Of a DNA stretch of 7,594 bases, positions 1 through 7,203 are shown piece after piece; within the stretch, counting starts at the first letter, position 1; each line of letters starts with the position of its first letter. This stretch comes from Pseudomonadota bacterium (lineage in GTDB: Bacteria; Desulfobacterota; Anaeroferrophillalia; Anaeroferrophillales; Tharpellaceae): the NCBI GenBank assembly GCA_015486505.1, contig WFRP01000056.1:1-7594 (forward strand), given 5' to 3'. The translations under genes were made by a program, and so were the position numbers. Below the pieces are notes generated by a model. That model did no database searches, had not been told where the DNA came from, and was given only the letters and a program-made list of their open reading frames with translations.

Positions 1-1
1 G

Positions 2-982
2 GCCACCGGTTACGATCTTTACAGCCCGACGAAGATGCCCGAATACGGGGCCGGGAAGATTCCGGATGTGATTGATGCTTTGGCTTTTGAGCGTCTGCTC
101 GATCCTCTGGGGCCGACTCAAGGCCGGGTGTTGCGCCCTTCCGATGGCAAGGTGCCGCAAAAGGTGGTTTTTATTCAATGTGTCGGTTCGCGTGATCCTG
201 AGCGCCATAAAGCCTACTGCTCCCGGGCCTGCTGTATGTATACGGCCAAACAGGCCCGGCTCTACCGGCAGCAGGTTGAAGAGGGCACCGCCTATATATC
301 CTATATGGATATCCGCTCCGACAGTAAAGATTTTGAAGAGTTTGTGCAAAAGGGTATGGAAGAAGAAAATCTCGTCTATATCCGCGGCCGGGTCGCGAAA
401 GTGATTGCGGAAGACGGTTATCTTCAGGTTTTCACCAGCGACACCTTAACCTCGCGCCAGATCATTATTGAAGCTGATCTTGTGGTTCTGGCGATGGCGA
501 TGGAGCCAAAGGCCGGCATTCGCGAGCTCGCCAAGAAGATGAATGTCACGATCGACGGCGATGCCTTTCTTTCCGAAACCCACATTAAACTCTATCCGGT
601 GGAAAGCTCAACCAAAGGGGTGTACCTCGCTGGCTGCGGCCAGTCACCGAAAGATATAACCGATACGGTTTCGCAGGCTCTGGCAACCGCCGGCAAGATC
701 CAGACGATGTTCTCGAATGAGACCCTGATAGCCGACCCGTTGATTGCCGAAGTTAAAAACGATGTCTGCAGCGGCTGCGGCATCTGTATTGAGATCTGTC
801 CCTACGGGGCCCGGGTGATGAATGACTTTACCCGGATTTCCGATGTCAACCAGGCCGTCTGCCAGGGCTGCGGCGCCTGTATCGCCGCCTGTCCCAATAA
901 GGCCTGCGAACTTATTAACTCCACATCCCGACAATTTCTGCGGACGATCGGCGATTTCGCTTCTCGTTCCGAGGCGGTGTGA
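2..982 (+). CDS. hdrA: HdrA-like flavoprotein, 3' part (5' end outside the window)
   Basis: This is the C-terminal part of a heterodisulfide reductase subunit A, the FAD and iron-sulfur subunit at which flavin-based electron bifurcation takes place in cytoplasmic Hdr complexes. The frame is already open at base 2 and reads ATGYD, the usual end of the first FAD-binding segment of HdrA, so the Met codon at 35 is not the true start. Seen in order: the family signature IQCVGSRD (Cys codon at 179) followed by YCSRACCMYTAKQA; the second nucleotide-binding region ending in GVYLAGCGQSPKDI; then two C-terminal [4Fe-4S] motifs, CSGCGICIEICP (first Cys codon at 767) and CQGCGACIAACP (first Cys codon at 860). 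The N-terminal cluster domain and GxGxxG motif would lie upstream. The stop codon overlaps the start of hdrC, implying translational coupling. Family assignment is firm; substrate and partners are inferred. Confidence 0.93.
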   Translation, partial: ATGYDLYSPTKMPEYGAGKIPDVIDALAFERLLDPLGPTQGRVLRPSDGKVPQKVVFIQCVGSRDPERHKAYCSRACCMYTAKQARLYRQQVEEGTAYISYMDIRSDSKDFEEFVQKGMEEENLVYIRGRVAKVIAEDGYLQVFTSDTLTSRQIIIEADLVVLAMAMEPKAGIRELAKKMNVTIDGDAFLSETHIKLYPVESSTKGVYLAGCGQSPKDITDTVSQALATAGKIQTMFSNETLIADPLIAEVKNDVCSGCGICIEICPYGARVMNDFTRISDVNQAVCQGCGACIAACPNKACELINSTSRQFLRTIGDFASRSEAV

Positions 983-1512
983 TAAATATGTCTGAAAATT
1001 TTCTGCAAAAAGTTATGGCCGCAAGCGGTCAGCCGCTTAATCTCTGTTACCAGTGCCGCAAATGCAGTGTCGGCTGTCCGATGGTAGATGAGTTCGATTT
1101 TCCGCCGAATATGGTGATGCGCATGGTGCAGCTCGGTATGAAAGATGAACTCTTAAAGAGCAAAGCCATCTGGATGTGCGTCTCCTGCGAAACCTGCGGC
1201 AGCCGCTGCCCGAATGAAATCCGGATTGCACCGGTGATGGACTCTTTGCGGGCCCAATGTCTGAAAGAGGGGGTGACTCCGGCGGATGAAGTCACTGTCG
1301 CCCTGCATACCTCATTTGTTGACAGTATCAAAACCTTCGGCCGCGTCCATGAAGCGACTATGTTGATGAAATATAAACTGAAAAGTAAAAAATATACCTC
1401 CGATCTTGATGTCGGCTTGAAACTTTTTCTTAAAGGCAAGATCCCGATCATGCCGAAAAAGAGCAAAAATGTCGCCAAGGTCAAAGAGATTTTCAAGAAC
1501 GCCGGATTTTAG
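979..1512 (+). CDS. hdrC: HdrC-like [4Fe-4S] electron-transfer subunit
   Basis: This is a small iron-sulfur protein of the heterodisulfide reductase C family, which carries electrons between HdrA and HdrB. It has two classical CxxCxxCxxxCP motifs: CYQCRKCSVGCP at residues 23-34 and CVSCETCGSRCP at residues 67-78, enough for two [4Fe-4S] clusters. At 177 residues it has the usual size for the family, and no membrane helix is visible, unlike the fused membrane-bound types. The C-terminal 50 residues are Lys-rich. Two starts are possible. GTG at 979 overlaps the preceding stop as GTGA and has GAGG only 4 bases upstream. ATG at 988 gives MSENF and has the same GAGG 13 bases upstream. I keep the longer form, but ATG 988 is nearly as likely. 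The gene is followed by an 86-base gap holding a structured repeat. Confidence 0.93.
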   Translation: MINMSENFLQKVMAASGQPLNLCYQCRKCSVGCPMVDEFDFPPNMVMRMVQLGMKDELLKSKAIWMCVSCETCGSRCPNEIRIAPVMDSLRAQCLKEGVTPADEVTVALHTSFVDSIKTFGRVHEATMLMKYKLKSKKYTSDLDVGLKLFLKGKIPIMPKKSKNVAKVKEIFKNAGF

Positions 1513-1584
1513 TGCCTTACAGAAGATTTATTTGCGGGCCGAAAAGGCTCGATTAGGTTGCGGGATTTGTTCCCGCATTAACCT
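1510..1584 (+). repeat. Structured intergenic repeat, copy 1 (two hairpins between hdrC and hdrB)
   Basis: The hdrC-hdrB gap contains two adjacent hairpins. The first is GGGCC (1536-1540), loop GAAAA, GGCTC (1546-1550), with one G·U pair. The second is TGCGGGA (1559-1565), loop TTTGT, TCCCGCA (1571-1577), and AGGT (1555-1558) can pair with ACCT (1581-1584) to lengthen it across a small bulge. The same layout recurs at 7351-7396 with near-identical sequence. The start of the homology, TTAGTGCCTTACAG at 1509-1522, includes the hdrC stop codon and recurs at 7221-7234 with one mismatch. Inside an operon such a structure could affect mRNA stability or the relative expression of hdrB, but that is inference. 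No U-tract follows, so it is not a convincing terminator. Confidence 0.75.
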
Positions 1585-1585
1585 T

Positions 1586-1590
1586 AAGGA
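1586..1590 (+). promoter_or_regulatory. Ribosome binding site of hdrB
   Basis: AAGGA lies 8 bases upstream of the ATG at 1599 and fixes this start. It begins only a base or two after the outer pairing of the intergenic hairpin ends, so folding of that hairpin could influence ribosome access. Confidence 0.7.
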
Positions 1591-1598
1591 ATGCAATA

Positions 1599-2426
1599 AT
1601 GGGTGAAACATTTTCATATTATCCCGGCTGTACCTCGCATTCGACGGCAATCGAGTATATCGAGGCCAGTCTGGCGGTGATTGCGGCTCTGGGGATTGAG
1701 TTAAAAGAGCTTCCCGACTGGTGCTGCTGCGGGGCGGCATCAGCGCATAATCTATCCGGCGCGCTGGCGTTGGGGCTTTCCGCTTTCAACGTTGCTGAAG
1801 CGCAGAAATCAGGAGCCGATCTGGTAATTCCCTGTGCCGGTTGTTACGGCAATCTCGCGCAGGCCGATTATACGATGCGTAACGATGAAAATGAGCGTCA
1901 GCGTCTCGAAAAAGAGTTTGATTTTACCTATGATAAAAAGATAAAAATGCTCTCGCTGGTCGATCTTCTGGCCCGCGAAGAACTGCGGCCGGCAATCAGG
2001 GAGCTTGTAAAAAAACCGCTGAAAAATTTGAAAGTTGTCTGCTACTACGGTTGCGCGATTGTCCGGCCCGGCGCGGTTACCGGGGTCGATGACAGCGAAA
2101 ACCCGCTGCGGATCGATTCCTTGATGGCTGATCTCGGGGCCGAGGTTATCGACTGGTCCTGCAAGGTTGACTGCTGCGGCGGTGATCTCGGACTGACCGA
2201 TGCTGAAAAAACCACCGAGCTGGTTAATAAAATCGTTGATTACGCGGTGGCCGCCGAGGCCGATTGCCTGGTGACCTCCTGCGCTCTCTGTCAGGCCAAT
2301 GTTGATATTCGCCAGCAGCGTCTGCCGATTCTCTACTTTTCCGAACTGATGGCCGAAGCCTTCCAGATCGGCCAGCGCCAGAGTTGGTGGAAGAAACATT
2401 TTAACGATCCATCCAGGCTTTTTTGA
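1599..2426 (+). CDS. hdrB: HdrB-like subunit with two CCG (non-cubane cluster) domains
   Basis: This is the catalytic disulfide/thiol subunit of a soluble heterodisulfide reductase. In methanogen HdrB each CCG domain binds a non-cubane [4Fe-4S] cluster and the pair cleaves CoM-S-S-CoB; in bacteria the natural substrate is usually unknown. Both domains are complete. The first has C11 in YYPGC, then CCC at 42-44, then C79 and C82 in PCAGC. The second has C152 in YYGC, then C192-C193 followed by GG, then C228 and C231 in SCALC. The spacing from the CC pair to the CxxC is 34 residues in both if C43-C44 is the pair in domain 1. At 275 residues it is slightly short of 300 but intact. The stop TGA overlaps the next ATG as TGATG, so it is very probably coupled to the downstream HdrA fusion. 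Confidence 0.94.
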   Translation: MGETFSYYPGCTSHSTAIEYIEASLAVIAALGIELKELPDWCCCGAASAHNLSGALALGLSAFNVAEAQKSGADLVIPCAGCYGNLAQADYTMRNDENERQRLEKEFDFTYDKKIKMLSLVDLLAREELRPAIRELVKKPLKNLKVVCYYGCAIVRPGAVTGVDDSENPLRIDSLMADLGAEVIDWSCKVDCCGGDLGLTDAEKTTELVNKIVDYAVAAEADCLVTSCALCQANVDIRQQRLPILYFSELMAEAFQIGQRQSWWKKHFNDPSRLF

Positions 2427-5400
2427 TGACAATGACCACTGAAAACATAAAAAAAATGGAAAATTCTAAAGTCGTGGTTGTCGGCGGCGGTTTTGCCGGA
2501 ATGACGGCGGCCCTGCAGCTGGCGGAGCAGGGCACCAGGGTTACTTTAGTCGAAAAAGCGGCGGCGATCGGCGGCTTTTTCCCGCTCCTGGATAATACCT
2601 TTCCCACCAACTCCTGCGGGGTCTGTTTTCTTTCGCCGAAACAGCCCGCCTATTGTCCCTTTGTCGAGTGCCGTCTGCACGAAAATCTTGAGATCAAGGT
2701 CAACAGCAAGCCGGTTTCTCTAAGTGGGGATATCGGCAATTTCAAGTTGACTCTGGCAACCGCGGTTCAGGGGGTTGATCAGGAAAAATGTATCGATTGC
2801 GGCAGATGCGCCGAGGTCTGTCCCGTAAACGTGCCTTATGAATTCAGCGAAGGGCTGGAGGGGCGTTCGGCAATCTATAAGCTCTATCCGAAAATGGTTA
2901 ACGCCGGTTACTTGATTGATGCCGAAAACTGCACAAAATGCGGTGCCTGTGTCGAAGCCTGTCCGACTAAAGCCATCGATCTTGATAATTTTTCCGTCAA
3001 TGAATCTGAAATTGCCGCGGCCGCCGTACTTTTAACCCCCGGTTTTTCTCTGGTAGCGAGCAATCTCAAGGGCGAATACGGTTTCGGCCGTTATCAGAAT
3101 GTGGTTTCCAGTCGTCAGTTGGAAAGAATGGTAAGTTTTTCGGGGCCAAGCCAGGGAAAACCGGTGACCCCGGCTGACGGTAAAACCCCGCAGCGGATCG
3201 CTTTTATCCAGTGCGTCGGCTCCCGTGACAAATCCTGCGGCCGCAGCTACTGCTCTTCGGTTTGCTGTATGTACGCGACCAAACAGGCGCTGTTTATTCG
3301 CGAAAGAAGCCCGGAAACCGAGGTCGTGATCTACTATATGGATCTGCGCGGTATGGGTAAGGGCTATGAGAAATATTTTAACCGGGCCCAAAATGAGGCG
3401 GGGATCGAATATCGCCGTTCAATGGTTTCAACCGTCAAGGAAGACCCGAAAAGTAAAAAACTTAATCTGATTTACGACAGCGGCAGTAAATTTCTTGAAG
3501 ATCAGGTCGATATGGTGGTGCTTTCCCTGGGCTTTGACGCGCCGACCATCGATTTTGCCACCGAGGTTGAGCTGGAACTGGATGAGCACGGCTTCTGCCG
3601 CACCCCTGAATTTACGCCGACCTTAACCTCCAAACCCGGTCTTTTTGCCGCCGGCGCTTTTAGCGGGCCCAAGGATATTCCGGAAACGGTTCTGGAGGCC
3701 GCGGCCGCGGCTGACGCGGTGCTGGTCTCGCTGGCGGCGCTAGAGAAGGCCGAAGCTGGGGCCGAATCCGGAAATGAAGCGGCGGAAATGCTGCCGACAG
3801 CGCCGACCGAAGGTGAAGTCTGGATTGAGGAGCCCAAAATCGGGATCTTTCTCTGTGCCTGTGCCGGAACGATTGCGGCGGAGATTAATCTTGATAATAT
3901 CTGTGCCGAGATGAAAACCCGGCCCTATGTCGCCTGTGCCGAAGTTGTCGATAACAGCTGCACACCGGAGGGGCTCTTAAACCTGCGCCGGTTTATCGGC
4001 GAACATGAACTCAACCGGATTATTATCGCGGCCTGCTCCGTCCGCGAGATGGAGCGCTCGGTTGATAAATTTGCTGAAAAGATCGGGTTTAACCGCAACG
4101 CTTTTGTTATCACCAACCTGCGGGAACAGTGTCTTTTTCCGCATATGGGTGATCCTGAAGTTGTCAATGACAAGGCTAAATCGCTGCTCAGGGCGAGCTA
4201 CGCTCAGGTTTTCAATAATCTCCCGGCTCCGACGGTTGCGGTTTCGCTTAATGACCGGGCTCTTGTCATCGGTGGCGGGGTTGCCGGTCTTAATGCGGCC
4301 CTTTCTCTGGCGGCCCGCGGCTATCAGGTGAGTCTGGTTGAAAAAGCTGATAAACTCGGCGGCCGGCTTCTGGAATCCCATTTTACTTTAGAAGGCTCCA
4401 AACCGGTGGAACTTGTGGAAAAACTGGTGTCAGCGGTGACTGAACATGATAATATCGAAGTTCACCTGCAGACCGAAGTTTGCGCCCATCAGGGTCGGGT
4501 CGGAAATTATATGACCAGCATCAAGTCGGCAGCGGAAGAGGCCGAGAGCCAGACCATCGAACACGGCGTTATCGTCCTTGCCACCGGTGGTCAGGAAGCG
4601 GCCACTGATGAATATCTTTACGGTCAGGATGACAGGGTCATCGTCCAGAGCAAACTTGAAGAACGGCTGGCGGCAGGCGACGAAACCCTTAATGATATAA
4701 AAGAAGTCGTTATGATTCAATGTGTCGGCTCGCGTGAGGCCGGCAAACGTGAATACTGCAGCCGGGTCTGCTGTACCCATGCCTTGAAAAACGCGTTGCG
4801 CTTAAAAGCCCAGGTTCCGGCGGTAAAAATCACCGTACTCTATCGTGATCTGCGCGCCTACGGCCTCTTTGAGGATTACTATCTCAAGGCCCGGGAGTCG
4901 GGGATACTCTTTACGCCCTATGCGGTTGATAACAAGCCGCAGGTGGCGGCGGGAACCGCGCTGGAATTAAAATATTATGACCAGGTTTTACGCCGGGATG
5001 TTACCTTGAATCCGGATCTTCTGGTTTTAAGCGTCGGGATTGAGCCGCGTGATGTTAAGGACCTGGCGGAGATTTTGGCTCTGCCGCTGGATGAATACGG
5101 TTTCTTTGCCGAAGCCAACCCTAAAGCCGCGCTCGTGGATTTTGCCGGTGAAGGCCGTTATCACTGCGGTCTCGCTTCAGCGCCGCTCCATATCAAGGAA
5201 ACTCTGATCCGCGCCCAGGCGGCAGCCGCAAGAGCGGCAACCGTCCTGGCTCGTAAAGAGATTAAAGCCGAAAAACATATGGTTACGGTCAATTCCCGGC
5301 TCTGCAGCGGTTGCGGACTCTGTGTCGAGGCCTGTCCCTACAACGCCCGGGAGATCAATTTAAGCTCAATGATCGCCGAGATTCATCCGGAACTCTGCCA

Positions 5401-5503
5401 CGGCTGCGGCAGCTGCGCTGCTGTCTGTCCCAACGGGGCGACCCAGCAGATCGGTTTTGATAAAGGGCAGATAATGCAGGTGAGTCAGGCTTTGCTGGGG
5501 TAG
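2426..5503 (+). CDS. hdrA: Double HdrA fusion flavoprotein (two FAD units, multiple Fe-S clusters)
   Basis: This 1025-residue protein joins two HdrA units. Unit 1 (about 1-436) opens directly with the FAD motif GGGFAG (20-25). It then has a four-Cys patch (C64, C67, C77, C82), an inserted pair of [4Fe-4S] motifs starting at C122 (CIDCGRCAEVCP) and C169 (CTKCGACVEACP), and CVGSRD at 263. An Ala/Glu-rich linker spans about 437-469. Unit 2 has an HdrA-type N-terminal domain (C477, C479, C512, C537, C569), a second FAD motif GGGVAG (616-621), CVGSRE at 766, and two terminal [4Fe-4S] motifs starting at C960 (CSGCGLCVEACP) and C991 (CHGCGSCAAVCP). Unit 2 lacks both the four-Cys patch and the inserted ferredoxin. 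The reading frame is unbroken, so this is a true fusion. ATG 2426 is chosen because it overlaps the hdrB stop (TGATG) and has CAGG 8 bases upstream; TTG 2423 and ATG 2432 are less likely. Inferred role: cytoplasmic flavin-based electron bifurcation or confurcation. Confidence 0.94.
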   Translation: MTMTTENIKKMENSKVVVVGGGFAGMTAALQLAEQGTRVTLVEKAAAIGGFFPLLDNTFPTNSCGVCFLSPKQPAYCPFVECRLHENLEIKVNSKPVSLSGDIGNFKLTLATAVQGVDQEKCIDCGRCAEVCPVNVPYEFSEGLEGRSAIYKLYPKMVNAGYLIDAENCTKCGACVEACPTKAIDLDNFSVNESEIAAAAVLLTPGFSLVASNLKGEYGFGRYQNVVSSRQLERMVSFSGPSQGKPVTPADGKTPQRIAFIQCVGSRDKSCGRSYCSSVCCMYATKQALFIRERSPETEVVIYYMDLRGMGKGYEKYFNRAQNEAGIEYRRSMVSTVKEDPKSKKLNLIYDSGSKFLEDQVDMVVLSLGFDAPTIDFATEVELELDEHGFCRTPEFTPTLTSKPGLFAAGAFSGPKDIPETVLEAAAAADAVLVSLAALEKAEAGAESGNEAAEMLPTAPTEGEVWIEEPKIGIFLCACAGTIAAEINLDNICAEMKTRPYVACAEVVDNSCTPEGLLNLRRFIGEHELNRIIIAACSVREMERSVDKFAEKIGFNRNAFVITNLREQCLFPHMGDPEVVNDKAKSLLRASYAQVFNNLPAPTVAVSLNDRALVIGGGVAGLNAALSLAARGYQVSLVEKADKLGGRLLESHFTLEGSKPVELVEKLVSAVTEHDNIEVHLQTEVCAHQGRVGNYMTSIKSAAEEAESQTIEHGVIVLATGGQEAATDEYLYGQDDRVIVQSKLEERLAAGDETLNDIKEVVMIQCVGSREAGKREYCSRVCCTHALKNALRLKAQVPAVKITVLYRDLRAYGLFEDYYLKARESGILFTPYAVDNKPQVAAGTALELKYYDQVLRRDVTLNPDLLVLSVGIEPRDVKDLAEILALPLDEYGFFAEANPKAALVDFAGEGRYHCGLASAPLHIKETLIRAQAAAARAATVLARKEIKAEKHMVTVNSRLCSGCGLCVEACPYNAREINLSSMIAEIHPELCHGCGSCAAVCPNGATQQIGFDKGQIMQVSQALLG

Positions 5504-5529
5504 AAAGTTATAAAATAAAATTTTTTTAC

Positions 5530-5537
5530 AGGAAGAG
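5530..5537 (+). promoter_or_regulatory. Strong ribosome binding site of mvhD
   Basis: AGGAAGAG lies 5 bases upstream of the ATG at 5543. The preceding 5504-5529 is almost pure A/T, including a run of seven T at 5521-5527, and should be unstructured. This suggests independent, efficient initiation of this small subunit. Confidence 0.7.
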
Positions 5538-5542
5538 ATAAT

Positions 5543-5971
5543 ATGGCTGATTCTAAATTTGAACCGCGGATTGTCGGTTTTTTGTGTCACTGGTGCACCT
5601 ACACCGGGGCGGATCTGGCGGGAACCACGCGGCAGCAGTATCCGGCCGGAATCCGGATTATTCATCTGATGTGTTCCGGGGCGATTGATGTGGTTTACGT
5701 CTTGAAATCCCTGCTGGACGGGGCCGACGGAGTTCTGATCGGCGGCTGTCATCCGGGCGATTGTCATTATCAAACCGGAAATCTCAAGGCCCGGCGCCGG
5801 ATCGCGCTTTTACGTTCGGTTATGAATACTTTAGGTCTTGATGAAGATCGGGTCTGGTTGCGCTGGATCAGCGCCAGTGAAGGCCGGCTTTTCGCCGAAA
5901 CCGTCCGCGAATACGACGGCGCCCTGCAGGACCAGGGCCCCAACCCCCTAGCCGGTGAATGGGACTTGTAA
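5543..5971 (+). CDS. mvhD: MvhD-family [2Fe-2S] hydrogenase/Hdr linker subunit
   Basis: This is a 142-residue protein of the MvhD (FlpD) family, which docks on HdrA and transfers electrons from a hydrogenase or formate dehydrogenase module through a [2Fe-2S] cluster. The family start is clear: IVGFLCHWCTYTGADLAG, with C15 and C18. Further conserved features are MCSG with C44 and GGCHPGDCHY with C69 and C74. These five Cys include the expected cluster ligands. The length is normal for a stand-alone MvhD; in some bacteria this domain is instead fused to the C-terminus of HdrA. No in-frame TGA that could encode selenocysteine is seen at the positions where some relatives carry it. It follows the HdrA fusion after 39 bases and precedes the FrhB/FdhB-like gene, so it probably connects those two proteins. 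Confidence 0.95.
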   Translation: MADSKFEPRIVGFLCHWCTYTGADLAGTTRQQYPAGIRIIHLMCSGAIDVVYVLKSLLDGADGVLIGGCHPGDCHYQTGNLKARRRIALLRSVMNTLGLDEDRVWLRWISASEGRLFAETVREYDGALQDQGPNPLAGEWDL

Positions 5972-5982
5972 ACTGAAAACAT

Positions 5983-6006
5983 GGTAGCGGATAACCTCCG
6001 CATTAG
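5983..6006 (+). repeat. Short hairpin resembling the intergenic repeat, upstream of the FrhB/FdhB-like gene
   Basis: GCGGA (5987-5991), loop TAACC, TCCGC (5997-6001) form a perfect 5-bp hairpin. It is preceded by GGTA and followed by ATTAG. The second hairpin of the longer repeat has the same frame: GGTT, stem, then CGCATTA. It may be a degenerate relative or chance similarity in a short GC palindrome. It sits 35 bases upstream of the next start codon, whose RBS (GGAG, 6022-6025) is outside it. Confidence 0.4.
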
Positions 6007-6036
6007 AACAAAAATCCGTTTGGAGAATATAGAATA

Positions 6037-7188
6037 ATGAAAACGACCGTAATTGATCTCACGGCTGAAAATTTTAATGGCGAGATCGAAGCTTTTCTGA
6101 CCCGGCTCTTAGAGAGTGATCTGGTCGGCAGCCTCCTGGTTCCGAAAAGAACTACCGGCGGCGACAACTATGTTCACGCCCTGATCAAAAATCCGGCGCT
6201 GTTGGCAGATACCGATATCGGGGCGCCGGTGATGCCGGTTCAGGCCGCCCGGATTATCTCGAATCTGACCTTTCGCGATCCCGGCGAGAAGATCGGTGTG
6301 GTCGTAAAACCCTGCGAGGCCCGGGCCTTGGTTGAATTGACTAAATTTAAGCAGATTCAGCGGGAAGCGCTTCTGATCATTGTCGTTGATTGTCTGGGAA
6401 CCTATGAACCCAAAGATTTCTCCGCTCTGGTCAAGGCGGGAAAAACTCCGGCGCTTGACTTACGCAAACAGGCGGTCACCGGCCCCTGCAGCGCCGATGA
6501 GGCGGCCGCCTTTCGCTCTGCCTGTGAGATCTGCGAATATCCGGCCCTGGACACCAGCGTGGTCGATCTGGTGGTTGGTATCTGGGGGGTCGATACCGAA
6601 AAACAGCTCTATATGGAAGCGACTGACGATTTTGCTGAGGCTCTGACAGAAAAGAGTATCATGGAATTTAACGATCAGGAAAACGGAAAACGTCAGGAGA
6701 TTATCACATCTCTTAAAGCTGAACGAACCAAAGTCTGTACCCAGGTTCTCGGTGATTTCCAGCAGCGGGTTAATTCGATAAAAGGGATTCAGGAGCTGCT
6801 GTCAACCTGTATGCGCTGTCATAACTGTATGATCAACTGCCCGATCTGTTACTGTCGGGAATGTGTTTTTCGCTCCCCGACCTTTGAGCACACCCCGGAT
6901 CAATATCTGGGCTGGGCTGAAGATAAAGGCGCGATCCGGATGCCGGCCAATACGGTGATGTTCCATCTGACCCGTTTGAACCATATGGTTATCTCCTGTA
7001 TCGGCTGTGGTATGTGCGATACCGCCTGTCCCAACGATATACCGGTAATGTCGCTCTTCCGCACGGTCGGTGACAAAGCCCAGAAGATGATGAAATATGT
7101 TCCGGGTCGTAGTTATGACGAGGCGGCCCCGGCGACGACCTTCCAGGATACTGAGTTGGTTACCGAAGCCGGCATGAGCGGTCATTGA
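6037..7188 (+). CDS. FrhB/FdhB-like flavin and iron-sulfur oxidoreductase subunit
   Basis: This 383-residue protein resembles the beta subunits of F420-reducing hydrogenase and F420-dependent formate dehydrogenase, which bind FAD and exchange electrons with a soluble cofactor. Seen: KPCEARA (C93), VDCLGTY (C119), GPCS (C151) and CEICEYP followed by VDLVVGIWG, matching the C..C.(D/E)(F/Y)....AD...G..G block of the FrhB family. A Cys-rich C-terminal part follows with CMRCHNCMINCPICYCREC (C258, C261, C264, C268, C271, C273, C276) and CIGCGMCDTACP (C321, C324, C327, C331), enough for at least two further [4Fe-4S] clusters. The start has GGAG 11 bases upstream. Tandem stops TGA TAG end the gene. 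As the last gene of the operon it probably feeds MvhD and HdrA. Whether it uses F420, NAD(P)H or a formate dehydrogenase partner cannot be read from sequence, so I give no gene symbol. Confidence 0.87.
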   Translation: MKTTVIDLTAENFNGEIEAFLTRLLESDLVGSLLVPKRTTGGDNYVHALIKNPALLADTDIGAPVMPVQAARIISNLTFRDPGEKIGVVVKPCEARALVELTKFKQIQREALLIIVVDCLGTYEPKDFSALVKAGKTPALDLRKQAVTGPCSADEAAAFRSACEICEYPALDTSVVDLVVGIWGVDTEKQLYMEATDDFAEALTEKSIMEFNDQENGKRQEIITSLKAERTKVCTQVLGDFQQRVNSIKGIQELLSTCMRCHNCMINCPICYCRECVFRSPTFEHTPDQYLGWAEDKGAIRMPANTVMFHLTRLNHMVISCIGCGMCDTACPNDIPVMSLFRTVGDKAQKMMKYVPGRSYDEAAPATTFQDTELVTEAGMSGH

Positions 7189-7203
7189 TAGCGTTGTTTA
7201 ATT

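Noticed and set aside
35..982. Treating the Met at 35 as the start of a short HdrA-like gene
   Set aside because: The frame is open from base 2 with HdrA-like sequence (ATGYDLY) ahead of it, so the gene continues beyond the left edge.
1809..2432. 207-codon open frame on the - strand opposite hdrB
   Set aside because: It lies antisense to a gene with intact CCG domains, has no recognisable motif, and is explained by the codon bias of the real gene. The other antisense frames are rejected for the same reason.
3734..3832. Possible artificial fusion or missed stop between two hdrA genes
   Set aside because: The frame is continuous through a typical low-complexity linker, and no alternative stop/start pair or RBS is seen at the junction.
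5511..5527. A-run followed by T-run as an intrinsic terminator before mvhD
   Set aside because: It has no GC stem and only A/T pairing; a strong mvhD RBS follows at once, so it is better seen as an unstructured leader.
5543..5971. Selenocysteine in MvhD or HdrA, as in some bacterial relatives
   Set aside because: All expected positions are Cys codons, no in-frame TGA occurs before the terminal stops, and no SECIS-like hairpin position was evident.
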